Shown: positions 1 through 7,394 of the stretch, in pieces
Position numbering within the stretch: position 1 is the stretch's first letter
How the letters are laid out: each line of letters opens with the position of its first letter
Assembly (NCBI GenBank): GCA_023447015.1
Contig: JAEXPG010000144.1
Location: 1 to 13,216 of the forward strand
Origin: Verrucomicrobiota bacterium
Lineage (GTDB): Bacteria > Verrucomicrobiota > Verrucomicrobiia > Opitutales > Opitutaceae
Direction of reading: 5' to 3'
DNA length: 13,216 nt
Position numbers and translations under genes: made by a program
The notes under the pieces: generated by a model
Seen by the model: only the letters and a program-made list of their open reading frames with translations
What the model was told of the DNA's origin: nothing
The model's database searches: none

Positions 1-23
1 CGCTGATCGCGGGCGAGGAGCAG

Positions 24-145
24 GGAACCACTGATTCACGCCGATCGACGCTGAGGTGTGCGTCCGGACTAGCGTCAATTAGCGAGGATTAGCGGTCCGC
101 CCTGCCTCCGGCCATCAGTGCAAATTAGTGTGCATTAGTGGTTCC
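24..145. repeat. Palindromic intergenic element (type A)
   Basis: The ends form an inverted repeat: GGAACCACT at 24-32 and AGTGGTTCC at 137-145, with about 13 of 16 bases matching when extended inward. The arms are built from short quasi-repeats such as ATTAGCG and ATTAGTG at about 10-base spacing (ATTAGTG, three bases, ATTAGTG near the right end). The same design with other 7-mers recurs at 7212, 11851, 12954 and 13046. It lies just ahead of purB and no gene is seen in 1-174. Whether it acts as an RNA hairpin, a protein-binding site or a mobile repeat cannot be told from sequence. Confidence 0.7.
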
Positions 146-219
146 GCCCTCCGAACTCCGGTCGCCGCCTGCGCTTGCGGGATTGTCAGGCCGGGTCCGA
201 TTCGTTTTGGCTCCTCGCC

Positions 220-1743
220 GTGCCTGCCAAACCCACCGCAAAGACTTCCGCCGCCGCGCCCGCGCCGGCCGCCGCTCCCGCCCCCGTGAAAGCCCCGGCC
301 GCTGCCGCGCCCGTCGATTCGATCCCGAACGTGCTGGCCGAGCGCTACGCTTCCGCGGCGTTGCGCGCGATCTGGTCGGGCGAGGGCCGCATCCTGCTCG
401 AGCGCGACTTCTGGATCGCGGTGATGAAGGCGCAGCGCGACCTCGGCGTGCCGATCCCGGCCGAGGCGATCAAGGACTACGAGCGCGTGAAGGGCAGCGT
501 CGACCTCGCCTCCATCGCCGCCCGCGAGCGCACCACGCTCCACGACGTGAAGGCGCGCATCGAGGAATTCTCCGACCTGGCCGCCCGCCAGTTCATCCAT
601 CTCGGCCTCACCAGCCGCGACCTCACCGAGAACGTCGAGCAGCTCCAGGTGCAGCGCAGCCTGCGTATCGTGCGCGACAAGGTGATCGCCGCCCTCGCCG
701 GCATCTCCGCCCGTGCCGAGGCCTACCGCGACGTGATGATCACCGGCCGCACGCACAACGTGCCCGCCCAGCCGACGACCCTGGGCAAGCGCCTCGCGAT
801 GTTCGGCGAGGAGCTCCTCCACGCCTTCGACCGCCTCGAAAGCCTCATCGAACGGTATCCGGTCCGCGGGCTCAAGGGCGCGGTCGGCACACAACTCGAC
901 CAGCTCACCCTCCTCGGCGGCCGCGCCGACCGCGTGGACGAGCTCGAGTCGCGCATCCTCAAGCATCTCGGCTTCAAGGCCGCGCTCGGCGCCGTGGGCC
1001 AGGTCTATCCGCGCAGCCTCGACCACGAGGTCGTCACCGCGCTGGGCCAGATCTCCGCCGCCGCCGCCAGCTTCGCCACCACGCTGCGGCTCATGGCCGG
1101 CCAGGGGCTGCTGACCGAAGGTTTCCAGAAGGGCCAAGTCGGCTCCTCCGCGATGCCGCACAAGGTCAACGCCCGCAATTGCGAGCGCATCTGCGGCTTC
1201 CACACCATCCTGCAGGGCCTCGCCGTCATGACCGGCGGCCTTGCCGGCCACCAGTGGAACGAGGGCGACGTCTCCTGCTCGGTCGTGCGCCGCGTGGCGC
1301 TGCCCGATGCCTTCTTCGCCATCGACGGGCTCCTGGAAACGTTCCTCACCGTGCTCGCGCGCATGGATGTGTTCCCCGCCGCGATCGCCGCCGAGAACGA
1401 GCGCAACCTGCCGTTCCTCGCCACCACCACCATCCTCATGGAGGCCGTGAAGGCCGGCGCCGGCCGCGAGACCGCGCACGAGGCCATCAAAGAGCACGCG
1501 CTCGCCGCCGCGAAGGCCATCCGCGAGGGCGGCTCCGGCAACGGCGACGGCGACATGCTCGACCGCCTCGCCGGCGACAAACGTCTCGGCCTCTCGAAGA
1601 AGTCGCTGCGCGCGATCCTCTCCGAGAACGAGCGCTTCGTCGGCGCCGCTCCGCACCAGGTCGACGCCTTCGTCGCGCAGGTCCGCCCGATCCTGCGCAA
1701 GAACGCCAAGGCCGCCGCCTACGAGCCCGCGCCGCTGCTTTGA
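220..1743 (+). CDS. purB: Adenylosuccinate lyase
   Basis: Cytosolic enzyme of the fumarase/aspartase superfamily. It splits SAICAR to AICAR plus fumarate in purine synthesis, and adenylosuccinate to AMP plus fumarate. From the GTG at 220 the product is 507 residues. Visible motifs are TSRDLTEN (residues about 131-138), GRTHNVPAQPTT with the conserved His near 179, and the superfamily signature GSSAMPHKVN at about 308-317 with the catalytic serine loop. The stretch WNEGDVSCSVVRRVALPD and the downstream LPFLATT resemble mycobacterial/actinobacterial PurB more than the E. coli form. The first ~30-35 residues are an Ala/Pro/Lys-rich low-complexity tail before SIPNVLAERY, where most homologues begin. 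The start is therefore uncertain: an upstream in-frame TTG at 175 and a GTG at 286 are alternatives, and no convincing Shine-Dalgarno site is seen. Identity is very secure. Confidence 0.96.
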   Translation: MPAKPTAKTSAAAPAPAAAPAPVKAPAAAAPVDSIPNVLAERYASAALRAIWSGEGRILLERDFWIAVMKAQRDLGVPIPAEAIKDYERVKGSVDLASIAARERTTLHDVKARIEEFSDLAARQFIHLGLTSRDLTENVEQLQVQRSLRIVRDKVIAALAGISARAEAYRDVMITGRTHNVPAQPTTLGKRLAMFGEELLHAFDRLESLIERYPVRGLKGAVGTQLDQLTLLGGRADRVDELESRILKHLGFKAALGAVGQVYPRSLDHEVVTALGQISAAAASFATTLRLMAGQGLLTEGFQKGQVGSSAMPHKVNARNCERICGFHTILQGLAVMTGGLAGHQWNEGDVSCSVVRRVALPDAFFAIDGLLETFLTVLARMDVFPAAIAAENERNLPFLATTTILMEAVKAGAGRETAHEAIKEHALAAAKAIREGGSGNGDGDMLDRLAGDKRLGLSKKSLRAILSENERFVGAAPHQVDAFVAQVRPILRKNAKAAAYEPAPLL

Positions 1744-1782
1744 GCCGGAGTCGGCGGCGGTGACCCTGGCTGTGGACGGTTA

Positions 1783-1937
1783 ACCGCAAAGAACGCAGGG
1801 ACGGAAAAGGCACGGACGCGGCCGGAGGCGTATCTGGAACTCACGAACTCAGGAACGGCCCACTGTAGGCCACGGCGGCGACGTGGCCCTGCCGGCGTCC
1901 GCCCGCCCGGGAGGCGGGAATGGGAGGCCGGAAGACC
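1783..1937. repeat. Dispersed intergenic repeat (type B), copy 1
   Basis: This stretch matches 6959-7105 over about 150 bases with scattered substitutions. Shared blocks include CCGCAAAGAACGCA, TATCTGGAACTCACG, ACTCAGGAACGGCCC, CTGTAGGCCACGGCG and, at the far end, a GGAAGAC block. It contains a small dyad, GGCCAC (1868-1873) with GTGGCC (1883-1888). The hairpin part recurs inverted near 13161-13190, and CCGCAAAGAACGCA recurs at the right edge of the window. It fills much of the gap between purB and the response regulator. No gene is supported inside it. Confidence 0.75.
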
Positions 1938-2232
1938 GGAAGCGGAGACGCGAACAATCCGCGGCTGACGGGGGATGGCGGCCGGCGTGGGTCTCCTCGT
2001 CGTGTATCCGGGATTTCGCGTACGGCAGGCAAACGATGGCGCTTCGGTCCGAGAGAACTCGCTGCCCGCAGTTGCTCGCGGCGGCCTTCCGCCTGCCGGG
2101 CGGAGAGCGGGTCCAGGACGTTGTCACCGACTCGCCCGGACGCGGCTCCCCTTGGTGTCTTCCGTCGGTGCCGCCGGCGCATTTCCAGAGTTTTTTCTGG
2201 GCATCTCCCCTGTGCCTGGAACAATTGCGGTC
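1938..2232. other. Gap upstream of the response regulator
   Basis: No gene is supported here, although the response-regulator frame stays open back to an ATG at 1975. The translated extension (about 86 residues) looks like random GC-rich coding and begins beside the repeat, so it is judged untranslated. The one item of note is the box ACGGCAGGCAAA...GGCGCTTCGG at 2022-2046, which resembles a stretch at 3814-3840 in front of the exported-protein gene. No good sigma-70 or sigma-54 promoter could be identified. Confidence 0.45.
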
Positions 2233-3681
2233 GTGGATCGGCCTGCCCCCCTTGCCCCTGAGTCCGCGTTTCCGCGCGGCGCAACCGTGCTGCTCGTCGA
2301 GGATGACGCCGTGCTGGGACGGCGGCTCTCGGCCTATCTCGAGGGACGCGGTGCCGAGGTGTCGTGCGCGTGCAACCTCGCCGAGGCGCGGAATCTCCTG
2401 CGCGCGGAGCGCCACGATTTCGCGCTGCTCGACATGCATCTGCCCGACGGTCCCGGCCTCGCGCTGCTGCGCGACGGCAGCGTCTCCGAGACGACCGGCA
2501 TCGTTGCGATGACCGCCTATGGCGGGATCGAGCAGGCGGTCGAGGCCATGCGGCTGGGCGCGGGCGACTACCTGACGAAGCCGTTCGAGCTCGAAGCGGT
2601 GCCGCTCGCCTTCCTGCGCTGCCGCGCGCAACGCCGGGCGACGCGGCGCGACGAGCAACGCAGCGCGGGCGCGCCGGGCGAGCCGGATCTGTTCTTCGGG
2701 GAGAGCCTGACGGAGGTGCGGGCGCAGCTGGAGCAGATGCTCGACGCCGAGCATCGCCTGCGCACGCGGCTGCCGCCGTTGCTCATCGAGGGAGAGACCG
2801 GGACCGGCAAGAGCGTGCTCGCGCGCTGGGTCCATCGGCGCGGACCGCGGGCGGCCGCGCCGTTTGTCGCGCTCAACTGCGCAGCGCTGCCGGAGCTGCT
2901 GGCCGAATCCGAACTCTTCGGGCACGAGCGCGGCGCGTTCACCGATGCGAAACAGGCCCGCGTGGGGTTGTTCGAGGCGGCGGACGGCGGCACGTTGTTC
3001 CTCGACGAGGTGGGCGCGTTGTCGGCGCAGACCCAGGCGAAGCTTCTCGCGGCGGTGGAGGAGGGCTGCATCCGCCGCCTTGGTGGCACGAAGACGACCG
3101 CGGTCGATGTGCGCGTGGTCGCGGCAAACAACTGTCCGCTGGCGGAGCTGGTCCGGCAGGGGTTGTTTCGCGAGGACCTCTATCACCGTCTGAATCTCCT
3201 CCGGGTCGAGCTGCCTCCCCTGCGGGAGCGCGGCCAGGATCTGGTGCTGCTGGCCCGCCTGCTTCTGGCAGGGCTCGCGCACCGGTACCGGCTGGGGGCG
3301 GTGGCGATCAGTCCGGAGGGCGAGGCCAGGCTGCGCGCGCAGCCGTGGCGAGGGAACATCCGGGAGTTGGCCCATGCGCTTGAGCGTGCGGTGATCTTCA
3401 GCAGGACCAGCACCCTGGACTTCGCGGAACTCGGCTCGGCCGAGGCGGGTCCCGGCCCGGCGTGGCTCAACCCGCAGTGGCGGCTTCCGGAGTCCGGGTT
3501 CCTGATCGACGGCGTGATTGCCGACCTGATCGCCGCGGCGCTCCGGGAGACGGGAGGCAATGTCTCCGCCGCGGCCCGGCGCCTCGGCGTGACGCGGGAC
3601 TACCTCCGGTATCACCAGACCCAACGCCCCGCGGCCGGCGGAGAAGCCGGGCCCGCTGTTCCGGCCGGGCCCTGTGGGTAA
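2233..3681 (+). CDS. Sigma-54-dependent response regulator, NtrC family
   Basis: Cytosolic transcription activator with receiver, AAA+ and Fis-type DNA-binding domains. Numbered from the GTG at 2233 (482 residues), the receiver domain has the acidic pocket E23-D24-D25, the phosphoacceptor D67 in LLDMHLPDG, T94 and K116 (LTKPF). The AAA+ domain has Walker A GETGTGKS (187-194), the sigma-54 contact loop GAFTDA (234-239) in place of the usual GAFTGA, Walker B GGTLFLDE (D258), and the LYHRLN and LPPLRER segments. The C-terminal helix-turn-helix, GGNVSAAARRLGVTRDYLRYH, is Fis-like. The start is uncertain: GTG 2212 and ATG 1975 are in frame, and the receiver normally begins 5-25 residues before the acidic pair, which favours 2233. 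The partner kinase is very likely the gene at 5471. The stop codon runs into a hairpin at 3680. Confidence 0.93.
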   Translation: MDRPAPLAPESAFPRGATVLLVEDDAVLGRRLSAYLEGRGAEVSCACNLAEARNLLRAERHDFALLDMHLPDGPGLALLRDGSVSETTGIVAMTAYGGIEQAVEAMRLGAGDYLTKPFELEAVPLAFLRCRAQRRATRRDEQRSAGAPGEPDLFFGESLTEVRAQLEQMLDAEHRLRTRLPPLLIEGETGTGKSVLARWVHRRGPRAAAPFVALNCAALPELLAESELFGHERGAFTDAKQARVGLFEAADGGTLFLDEVGALSAQTQAKLLAAVEEGCIRRLGGTKTTAVDVRVVAANNCPLAELVRQGLFREDLYHRLNLLRVELPPLRERGQDLVLLARLLLAGLAHRYRLGAVAISPEGEARLRAQPWRGNIRELAHALERAVIFSRTSTLDFAELGSAEAGPGPAWLNPQWRLPESGFLIDGVIADLIAAALRETGGNVSAAARRLGVTRDYLRYHQTQRPAAGGEAGPAVPAGPCG

Positions 3682-3713
3682 TCACCCAACAGCGGCCGGG
3701 CGGTTGGGTGATT
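3680..3713 (+). terminator. Hairpin overlapping the regulator stop codon
   Basis: A perfect 11-base inverted repeat, AATCACCCAAC (3680-3690) and GTTGGGTGATT (3703-3713), surrounds a 12-base loop. It starts inside the TAA stop of the response regulator. The position suits a transcription terminator or an RNA-stabilising 3' end, but no T-run follows, so intrinsic termination is doubtful. An operator is possible because the next gene begins 165 bases downstream. Confidence 0.5.
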
Positions 3714-3806
3714 GCGCTGAAACCGCGCCGGGCAGCAGGGCACGGTGCTGGGGCGTGGCGGTTCCTAACCGGCGGACCATCAGCATCTGGCAGGATCTCC
3801 GGGGGC

Positions 3807-3823
3807 TTGGCATGCGGCAGGCA
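3807..3823 (+). promoter_or_regulatory. Candidate sigma-54 (-24/-12) promoter
   Basis: The sequence TTGGCATGCGGCAGGCA has the invariant GG (3809-3810) and GC (3821-3822) separated by exactly ten bases. It matches TTGGCA-G in the -24 element of the consensus YTGGCACGrNNNTTGCW. The -12 element is weaker (AGGC for TTGC). A start site would fall near 3833-3835, inside the palindrome GAAGGCGCCTTC at 3828-3839, leaving a leader of about 43 bases. The candidate is strengthened by context, because a sigma-54 activator is the gene immediately upstream. Confidence 0.5.
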
Positions 3824-3866
3824 AAAGGAAGGCGCCTTCGCGTTGGAGGCTGAACCTCAAAAACAC

Positions 3867-3871
3867 AGGAG
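3867..3871 (+). promoter_or_regulatory. Shine-Dalgarno site for the exported-protein gene
   Basis: AGGAG lies six bases before the ATG at 3878. It is the clearest ribosome-binding site in the window and fixes that start. Confidence 0.75.
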
Positions 3872-3877
3872 CTGATC

Positions 3878-5461
3878 ATGAATACGAAGATCTTTGTTGG
3901 CCGGGAAGGCCGGCGGGTGGTGTGGACGGTCCTCGCCCTCGGCATTGCGAGTGGACCGTGTGCGCATGCCGGCAGGGAGGAACTTCATTCGGCGAGCTCG
4001 TCGGCGGCTGCCGCCGCTCGTGAGACGGTATGGCGGGAGAGTCAGTACGTCGGGCGCGGCTACCGGGATACGGAGTTTCAAGTGGAAGAGATGCTCAGGG
4101 AGCGGCTCGGGGTCTCCGCCCAGCGGCTTCGGTTCCCGGTCCGCGGCCCGCTGCTCGGCCAGCCGTTGCCGCCGGTTCTCGCGGGGAAGGTGGGCGAGAC
4201 CGCGGCGCGTCTGCAGCCGTATGTGGCGGAGTCGTTCTTCGCCCCGCTGAGCCTGCTGCTCGCCGAAGGACCGCTGTCCCCGAAACGGACCGCGATGCTG
4301 GAACAGTATCGCACCCTGAAGCTGGAGGCGGTGAAACGGCTGCGCGCCGAGCTCGACGCCGTGGAGGCCGTCCGCCCGCCGGAGCGGCTCGCGCGGCTGG
4401 CGGCGTTTGCGCAGGACCAGGCGGCGGCGGTGGAGGAGGTGGAGGCGCAGGCCGAGGCCATCCGGCAGGAACTCTTCCGGACGCGGTGGCTCGAGAGCGG
4501 CGCGGACTGGGACAACGCCCGTGAGTCGCAGCAGGCCGCTCGGGCGCCCAAGACTCCGGAGGAGGAGCAGCTCGAGCTGCTGCAGCTGGCCGCGGCGTTC
4601 GGCCCCGAGCTCTCGCGCGAGCAGCGGGGTCTGTTGCAGGACGCCTCCATGGAGATCGTGGATCGTGTGCGCGGGGTGTCGGATCCGGCGTTTCTGTGTT
4701 TCACCCCCAGCAACTCGCGGATCCGCCTGCCGGACGGGATGTCGGAGTCGCTGGCCCGCCGGGTGGCCGCCTATCGGGAGCTCAAGGGCGCCTTGATCGA
4801 GGAGCTGCGCTCCGCGGTCTTCGGCCAGCGCCGCAGTGGTGAACACGAGCGCACCGCGGCTTTCGGCGCGCTGCGCGCGGCCCAGGCGGAGGGCATCGCG
4901 AAGCTGGAGCGGCTGGCCGAGGAGATCCGGGCCGAGCTGGCCGGCTCGCCGCCGCCGGTCGCCTCGCCGATTCCCGCCGACCTCGCACCGCGGATCACGG
5001 ACTATCTCGGTGCGAAAGTGGAGGCGCAGCAGGCTTTCGTGGTGAAACTGGCCGAGGTGCGGGCGGCGCTGCCGAATGTGAAGGCCGAGGTGGTACCGGC
5101 CGAGCGGGGCTACAGAATCGAAGTGGACGCGGCCGGGGTGCCGACGCGCAAGGGCGAGGCGGTGCTCGCGTCGCTGCCGGCCTTCCATGAGGAGCAGACC
5201 CGCCGGTACACCGAACTGGTGGCCAAGCGGAAAGCGCTGCTGCAGGCGCTCAAGGATGTGCCGGGCCAGCCCCTGCAGGGGAGCGCACGGTCGGTGGACG
5301 ATCTGTTGCAGGAGTTCGCCGCCGCCCAGGTCCAGCAGGAGAACTGGAACAAATACGTCGACTACCGGCGGGCGGTCCTGGAGCCGGGGTTGTCCGCGGG
5401 GCAGCGGCGGATCCTGTTCAGTGCGGCGGTCGAGACGCTGGTGGCGCCCTATTACCGCTGA
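3878..5461 (+). CDS. Exported helical protein of unknown family
   Basis: The product is 527 residues. The N-terminus is a plausible signal peptide: basic residues at 9-13, a hydrophobic core at about 14-27, and AHA followed by Gly at 29-32 (cleavage after A31). The mature protein should be periplasmic or secreted. It is rich in Ala, Glu, Leu and Arg with long helical, coiled-coil-like stretches (about residues 140-200 and 300-350), and no catalytic motif was recognised. It lacks a lipobox and a membrane anchor. The gene follows a candidate sigma-54 promoter, has a strong AGGAG site, and lies 9 bases before the histidine kinase, so the two are almost surely co-transcribed. A reasonable inference is an envelope component whose state the kinase monitors, or a structural product of the regulon. 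I do not recognise the family. Confidence 0.85.
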   Translation: MNTKIFVGREGRRVVWTVLALGIASGPCAHAGREELHSASSSAAAAARETVWRESQYVGRGYRDTEFQVEEMLRERLGVSAQRLRFPVRGPLLGQPLPPVLAGKVGETAARLQPYVAESFFAPLSLLLAEGPLSPKRTAMLEQYRTLKLEAVKRLRAELDAVEAVRPPERLARLAAFAQDQAAAVEEVEAQAEAIRQELFRTRWLESGADWDNARESQQAARAPKTPEEEQLELLQLAAAFGPELSREQRGLLQDASMEIVDRVRGVSDPAFLCFTPSNSRIRLPDGMSESLARRVAAYRELKGALIEELRSAVFGQRRSGEHERTAAFGALRAAQAEGIAKLERLAEEIRAELAGSPPPVASPIPADLAPRITDYLGAKVEAQQAFVVKLAEVRAALPNVKAEVVPAERGYRIEVDAAGVPTRKGEAVLASLPAFHEEQTRRYTELVAKRKALLQALKDVPGQPLQGSARSVDDLLQEFAAAQVQQENWNKYVDYRRAVLEPGLSAGQRRILFSAAVETLVAPYYR

Positions 5462-5470
5462 TTCCGCGCC

Positions 5471-6871
5471 ATGAACGATCGATCCGGCATCGCGGGGTAT
5501 CCCGCACGACGACTCCTCTGGACTGTCGTGGGCCTGTGGGCGGTGGTTTCCGCGGCGTTGGTGGGCGGCGCCGTCCACCTGCGGAGCGGTCTGCATGAGG
5601 AGGTGCGGACGCGGATGATCGGGCGGGCGGCGGCCGTCCTCTCGCCGCTGGTGCAGAGCCAGGTGGAGCTGGCCGTGGGCGAGGCGACCGCCGGTGGGCG
5701 GACCGAGCGTCTGGTCCAGCCCATGGTGACAAGCGCACGGCAGAAGGGGCTGCTGGCGCGGGCGGGGTTCGATGCGGATGGACTCCTGCTGGTCGCCCTT
5801 CCGCAAGAACCGACATTCGTCGAGCTTCCGATGGACGACTTCTTCCGACTCCAGTCGGAGGAGACCATCAGCCGGTATCATCCGGCGTTTGATCTGGCGC
5901 GCCTGCCGCAGGGCGGGGCCGCCGGGCTGACGGGGGACTCGCCCGTGCTCGAGGTGCTGATCGCGCTCCATCAGGCGGAGCAGGCGCGGCCCATCGGGTT
6001 TGCTCGGTACCATTTCGATGCCCGACCGCTCAGCGCGGAGTTGGGGGCGATCGACCGCCAGATGCGGCGCCAGACCTGGGCGGTGGCGGGGGGCGGCTGG
6101 CTGACGATCACTGCGGTCTTCGGTCTGGCGTATCTCGGGTTGCGCCGCGCCGGACGGGCGATCGAGCGGGGCAACGCGAACCTGGCCCGGGCCGAACGCA
6201 ACCTCACGCTCTCGGCCAAGGCCTCGGCGTTGGGGCAGATCACCTCGCACCTGATGCACGGGTTGCAGGGCTCGGTGGCGGGGCTGCACGCGGCGGTCGG
6301 TGTCGGCGGAGGCGCCCCGGACTGGACGGCGGCGCAGGAGTACACCCGCCGGATGGAGGCGCTGGTCGGCGAGACCATGGCGCTTCTCACCGACCAGCGG
6401 ACCGCGCTGGTCTACGATCTTGCCGGGCCGGAGCTCGCGGAGTTGATCGCGCGCCGCAACGCCGGTGCCGCCCGCGACCGGAGCGTCGCCCTGGAGGTGG
6501 AGTGCCGGTTTGCCGGGCGGGTCGACAATGTGCGCGGGAGCCTGGTCTGCCTGATCACGAGCAACCTGGTGCACAACGCCATCGCCGTGAGCGGGGCGGG
6601 GCAGAGCGTGCGGGTGGTGCTGCGCGAGGACCCCGGACGGTGTCTCCATGCCGAGGTGACGGATCACGGCCCCGGGGTGCCGGAGGCGCTGCGGGCGCGT
6701 CTCTTCGAGCCGGGGTGTTCGGGCCGTGCGGGGGGCACGGGGCTCGGTCTGGCCATCTCGCGGTTGCTCGCGCTGCAGATCGGGGGCGAGCTCACGTTGG
6801 CGGAGACCGGTCCGTCGGGCAGCCGATTCTGTCTTTCGGTTCCCCTGGCCGAGCCGGTGTCCGCCGCATGA
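5471..6871 (+). CDS. Membrane sensor histidine kinase
   Basis: Inner-membrane sensor kinase of 466 residues. Transmembrane segments are at about 15-36 and 203-225, enclosing a periplasmic sensor region of about 165 residues with no recognised fold. There is no clear HAMP or PAS domain. The H-box region ALGQITSHLMHGLQGS carries the likely phosphoacceptor H263; H260 is nearby. The usual HExxNP is replaced by HGLQGS, so the acidic residue and Asn-Pro are missing. The ATP-binding domain is intact: N-box SNLVHNAI (N365, N369), G1 DHGPGVP (D398) and G2 GGTGLGLA (421-428). The start is the ATG 9 bases after the exported-protein stop, with no clear Shine-Dalgarno site, consistent with translational coupling. 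The sigma-54 response regulator at 2233 is the probable phosphorylation partner. Confidence 0.93.
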   Translation: MNDRSGIAGYPARRLLWTVVGLWAVVSAALVGGAVHLRSGLHEEVRTRMIGRAAAVLSPLVQSQVELAVGEATAGGRTERLVQPMVTSARQKGLLARAGFDADGLLLVALPQEPTFVELPMDDFFRLQSEETISRYHPAFDLARLPQGGAAGLTGDSPVLEVLIALHQAEQARPIGFARYHFDARPLSAELGAIDRQMRRQTWAVAGGGWLTITAVFGLAYLGLRRAGRAIERGNANLARAERNLTLSAKASALGQITSHLMHGLQGSVAGLHAAVGVGGGAPDWTAAQEYTRRMEALVGETMALLTDQRTALVYDLAGPELAELIARRNAGAARDRSVALEVECRFAGRVDNVRGSLVCLITSNLVHNAIAVSGAGQSVRVVLREDPGRCLHAEVTDHGPGVPEALRARLFEPGCSGRAGGTGLGLAISRLLALQIGGELTLAETGPSGSRFCLSVPLAEPVSAA

Positions 6872-6958
6872 CGCTGCCGGCGCGCCGAATCGCTGATGGA
6901 CCCCGCTGCAGGAGACCATTGGCGGAAGTCGGCGCGGTGAGTTAGGCGGAGCAGGTTG

Positions 6959-7105
6959 ACCGCAAAGAACGCAAAGACGGAAGAGGAGCGCACGCGGCCA
7001 GAGGAGTATCTGGAACTCACGCACTCAGGAACGGCCCGCTGTAGGCCACGGCGCCGACGTGGCTGCCGGACGCGGTAGCGCGAATGTGGGACTCCGGAAG
7101 ACTGG
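6959..7105. repeat. Dispersed intergenic repeat (type B), copy 2
   Basis: Second copy of the element at 1783-1937, in the same orientation and also downstream of a highly expressed-looking gene end. It carries the same ordered blocks, from CCGCAAAGAACGCA through TATCTGGAACTCACG and CTGTAGGCCACGGCG to a GGAAGAC block. No coding function is supported. Confidence 0.75.
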
Positions 7106-7211
7106 CCCACGGACCTGTGGGCCGGAGCACCGATCCGGCTGCCGGGAGTTGATCCGCCAAAGAACCTGCGCGGCCGTGCCGGAACCAACTGGCCTTTCAC
7201 GGTTTGAATAT

Positions 7212-7276
7212 GTGCACTCCGTGCAATCGGTGGTCGAGATTCCGGAGGGGTGGACCACGGAACGCACAGAATGCAC
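7212..7276. repeat. Palindromic intergenic element (type A)
   Basis: The left arm GTGCACTCCGTGCAATCGG (7212-7230, continuing TGGTC) is mirrored by a right arm from GGACCACGGAA (7252) through GCACAGAATGCAC (7276). The arms are made of 7-mers spaced about 10-11 bases apart. This copy has the opposite arm polarity (GTG outside-left, CAC right) to those at 11851 and 12954. Confidence 0.6.
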
Positions 7277-7324
7277 GGATTCCGGCGTTTCCCAACCGAT
7301 GCCGCCGTTCCGCGCGGTAGTTGA

Positions 7325-7367
7325 TCACAGAGACCACAGAGCGGGAGGAGAGCACGGAGACGAGATG
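7325..7367. repeat. CACAGAG-type short repeat
   Basis: Short units CACAGAG, CACAGAG and CACGGAG occur at intervals of about 10-20 bases (ATCACAGAGACCACAGAG..., AGCACGGAGACG). It resembles one arm of the type A elements without a clear partner arm. Confidence 0.45.
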
Positions 7368-7394
7368 CGTCAGCCCTCCGTCGTCTCGGGACTT

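Noticed and set aside
115..1656. Long - strand open frame opposite purB, and another at 1849-3624 opposite the response regulator
   Set aside because: Both lie antisense to confidently identified genes and have low-complexity composition without motifs.
2190..2235. Possible sigma-54 promoter directly before the response regulator (around CTGGAACAATTGCGG)
   Set aside because: The GG to GC spacing is seven bases instead of ten, so it does not fit a -24/-12 promoter.
3857..7024. Very long open frame on the - strand opposite the exported protein and kinase
   Set aside because: Its translation is Arg/His/Pro/Gln-rich with no domain, and it mirrors two genes with clear motifs on the + strand. It is a high-GC shadow.
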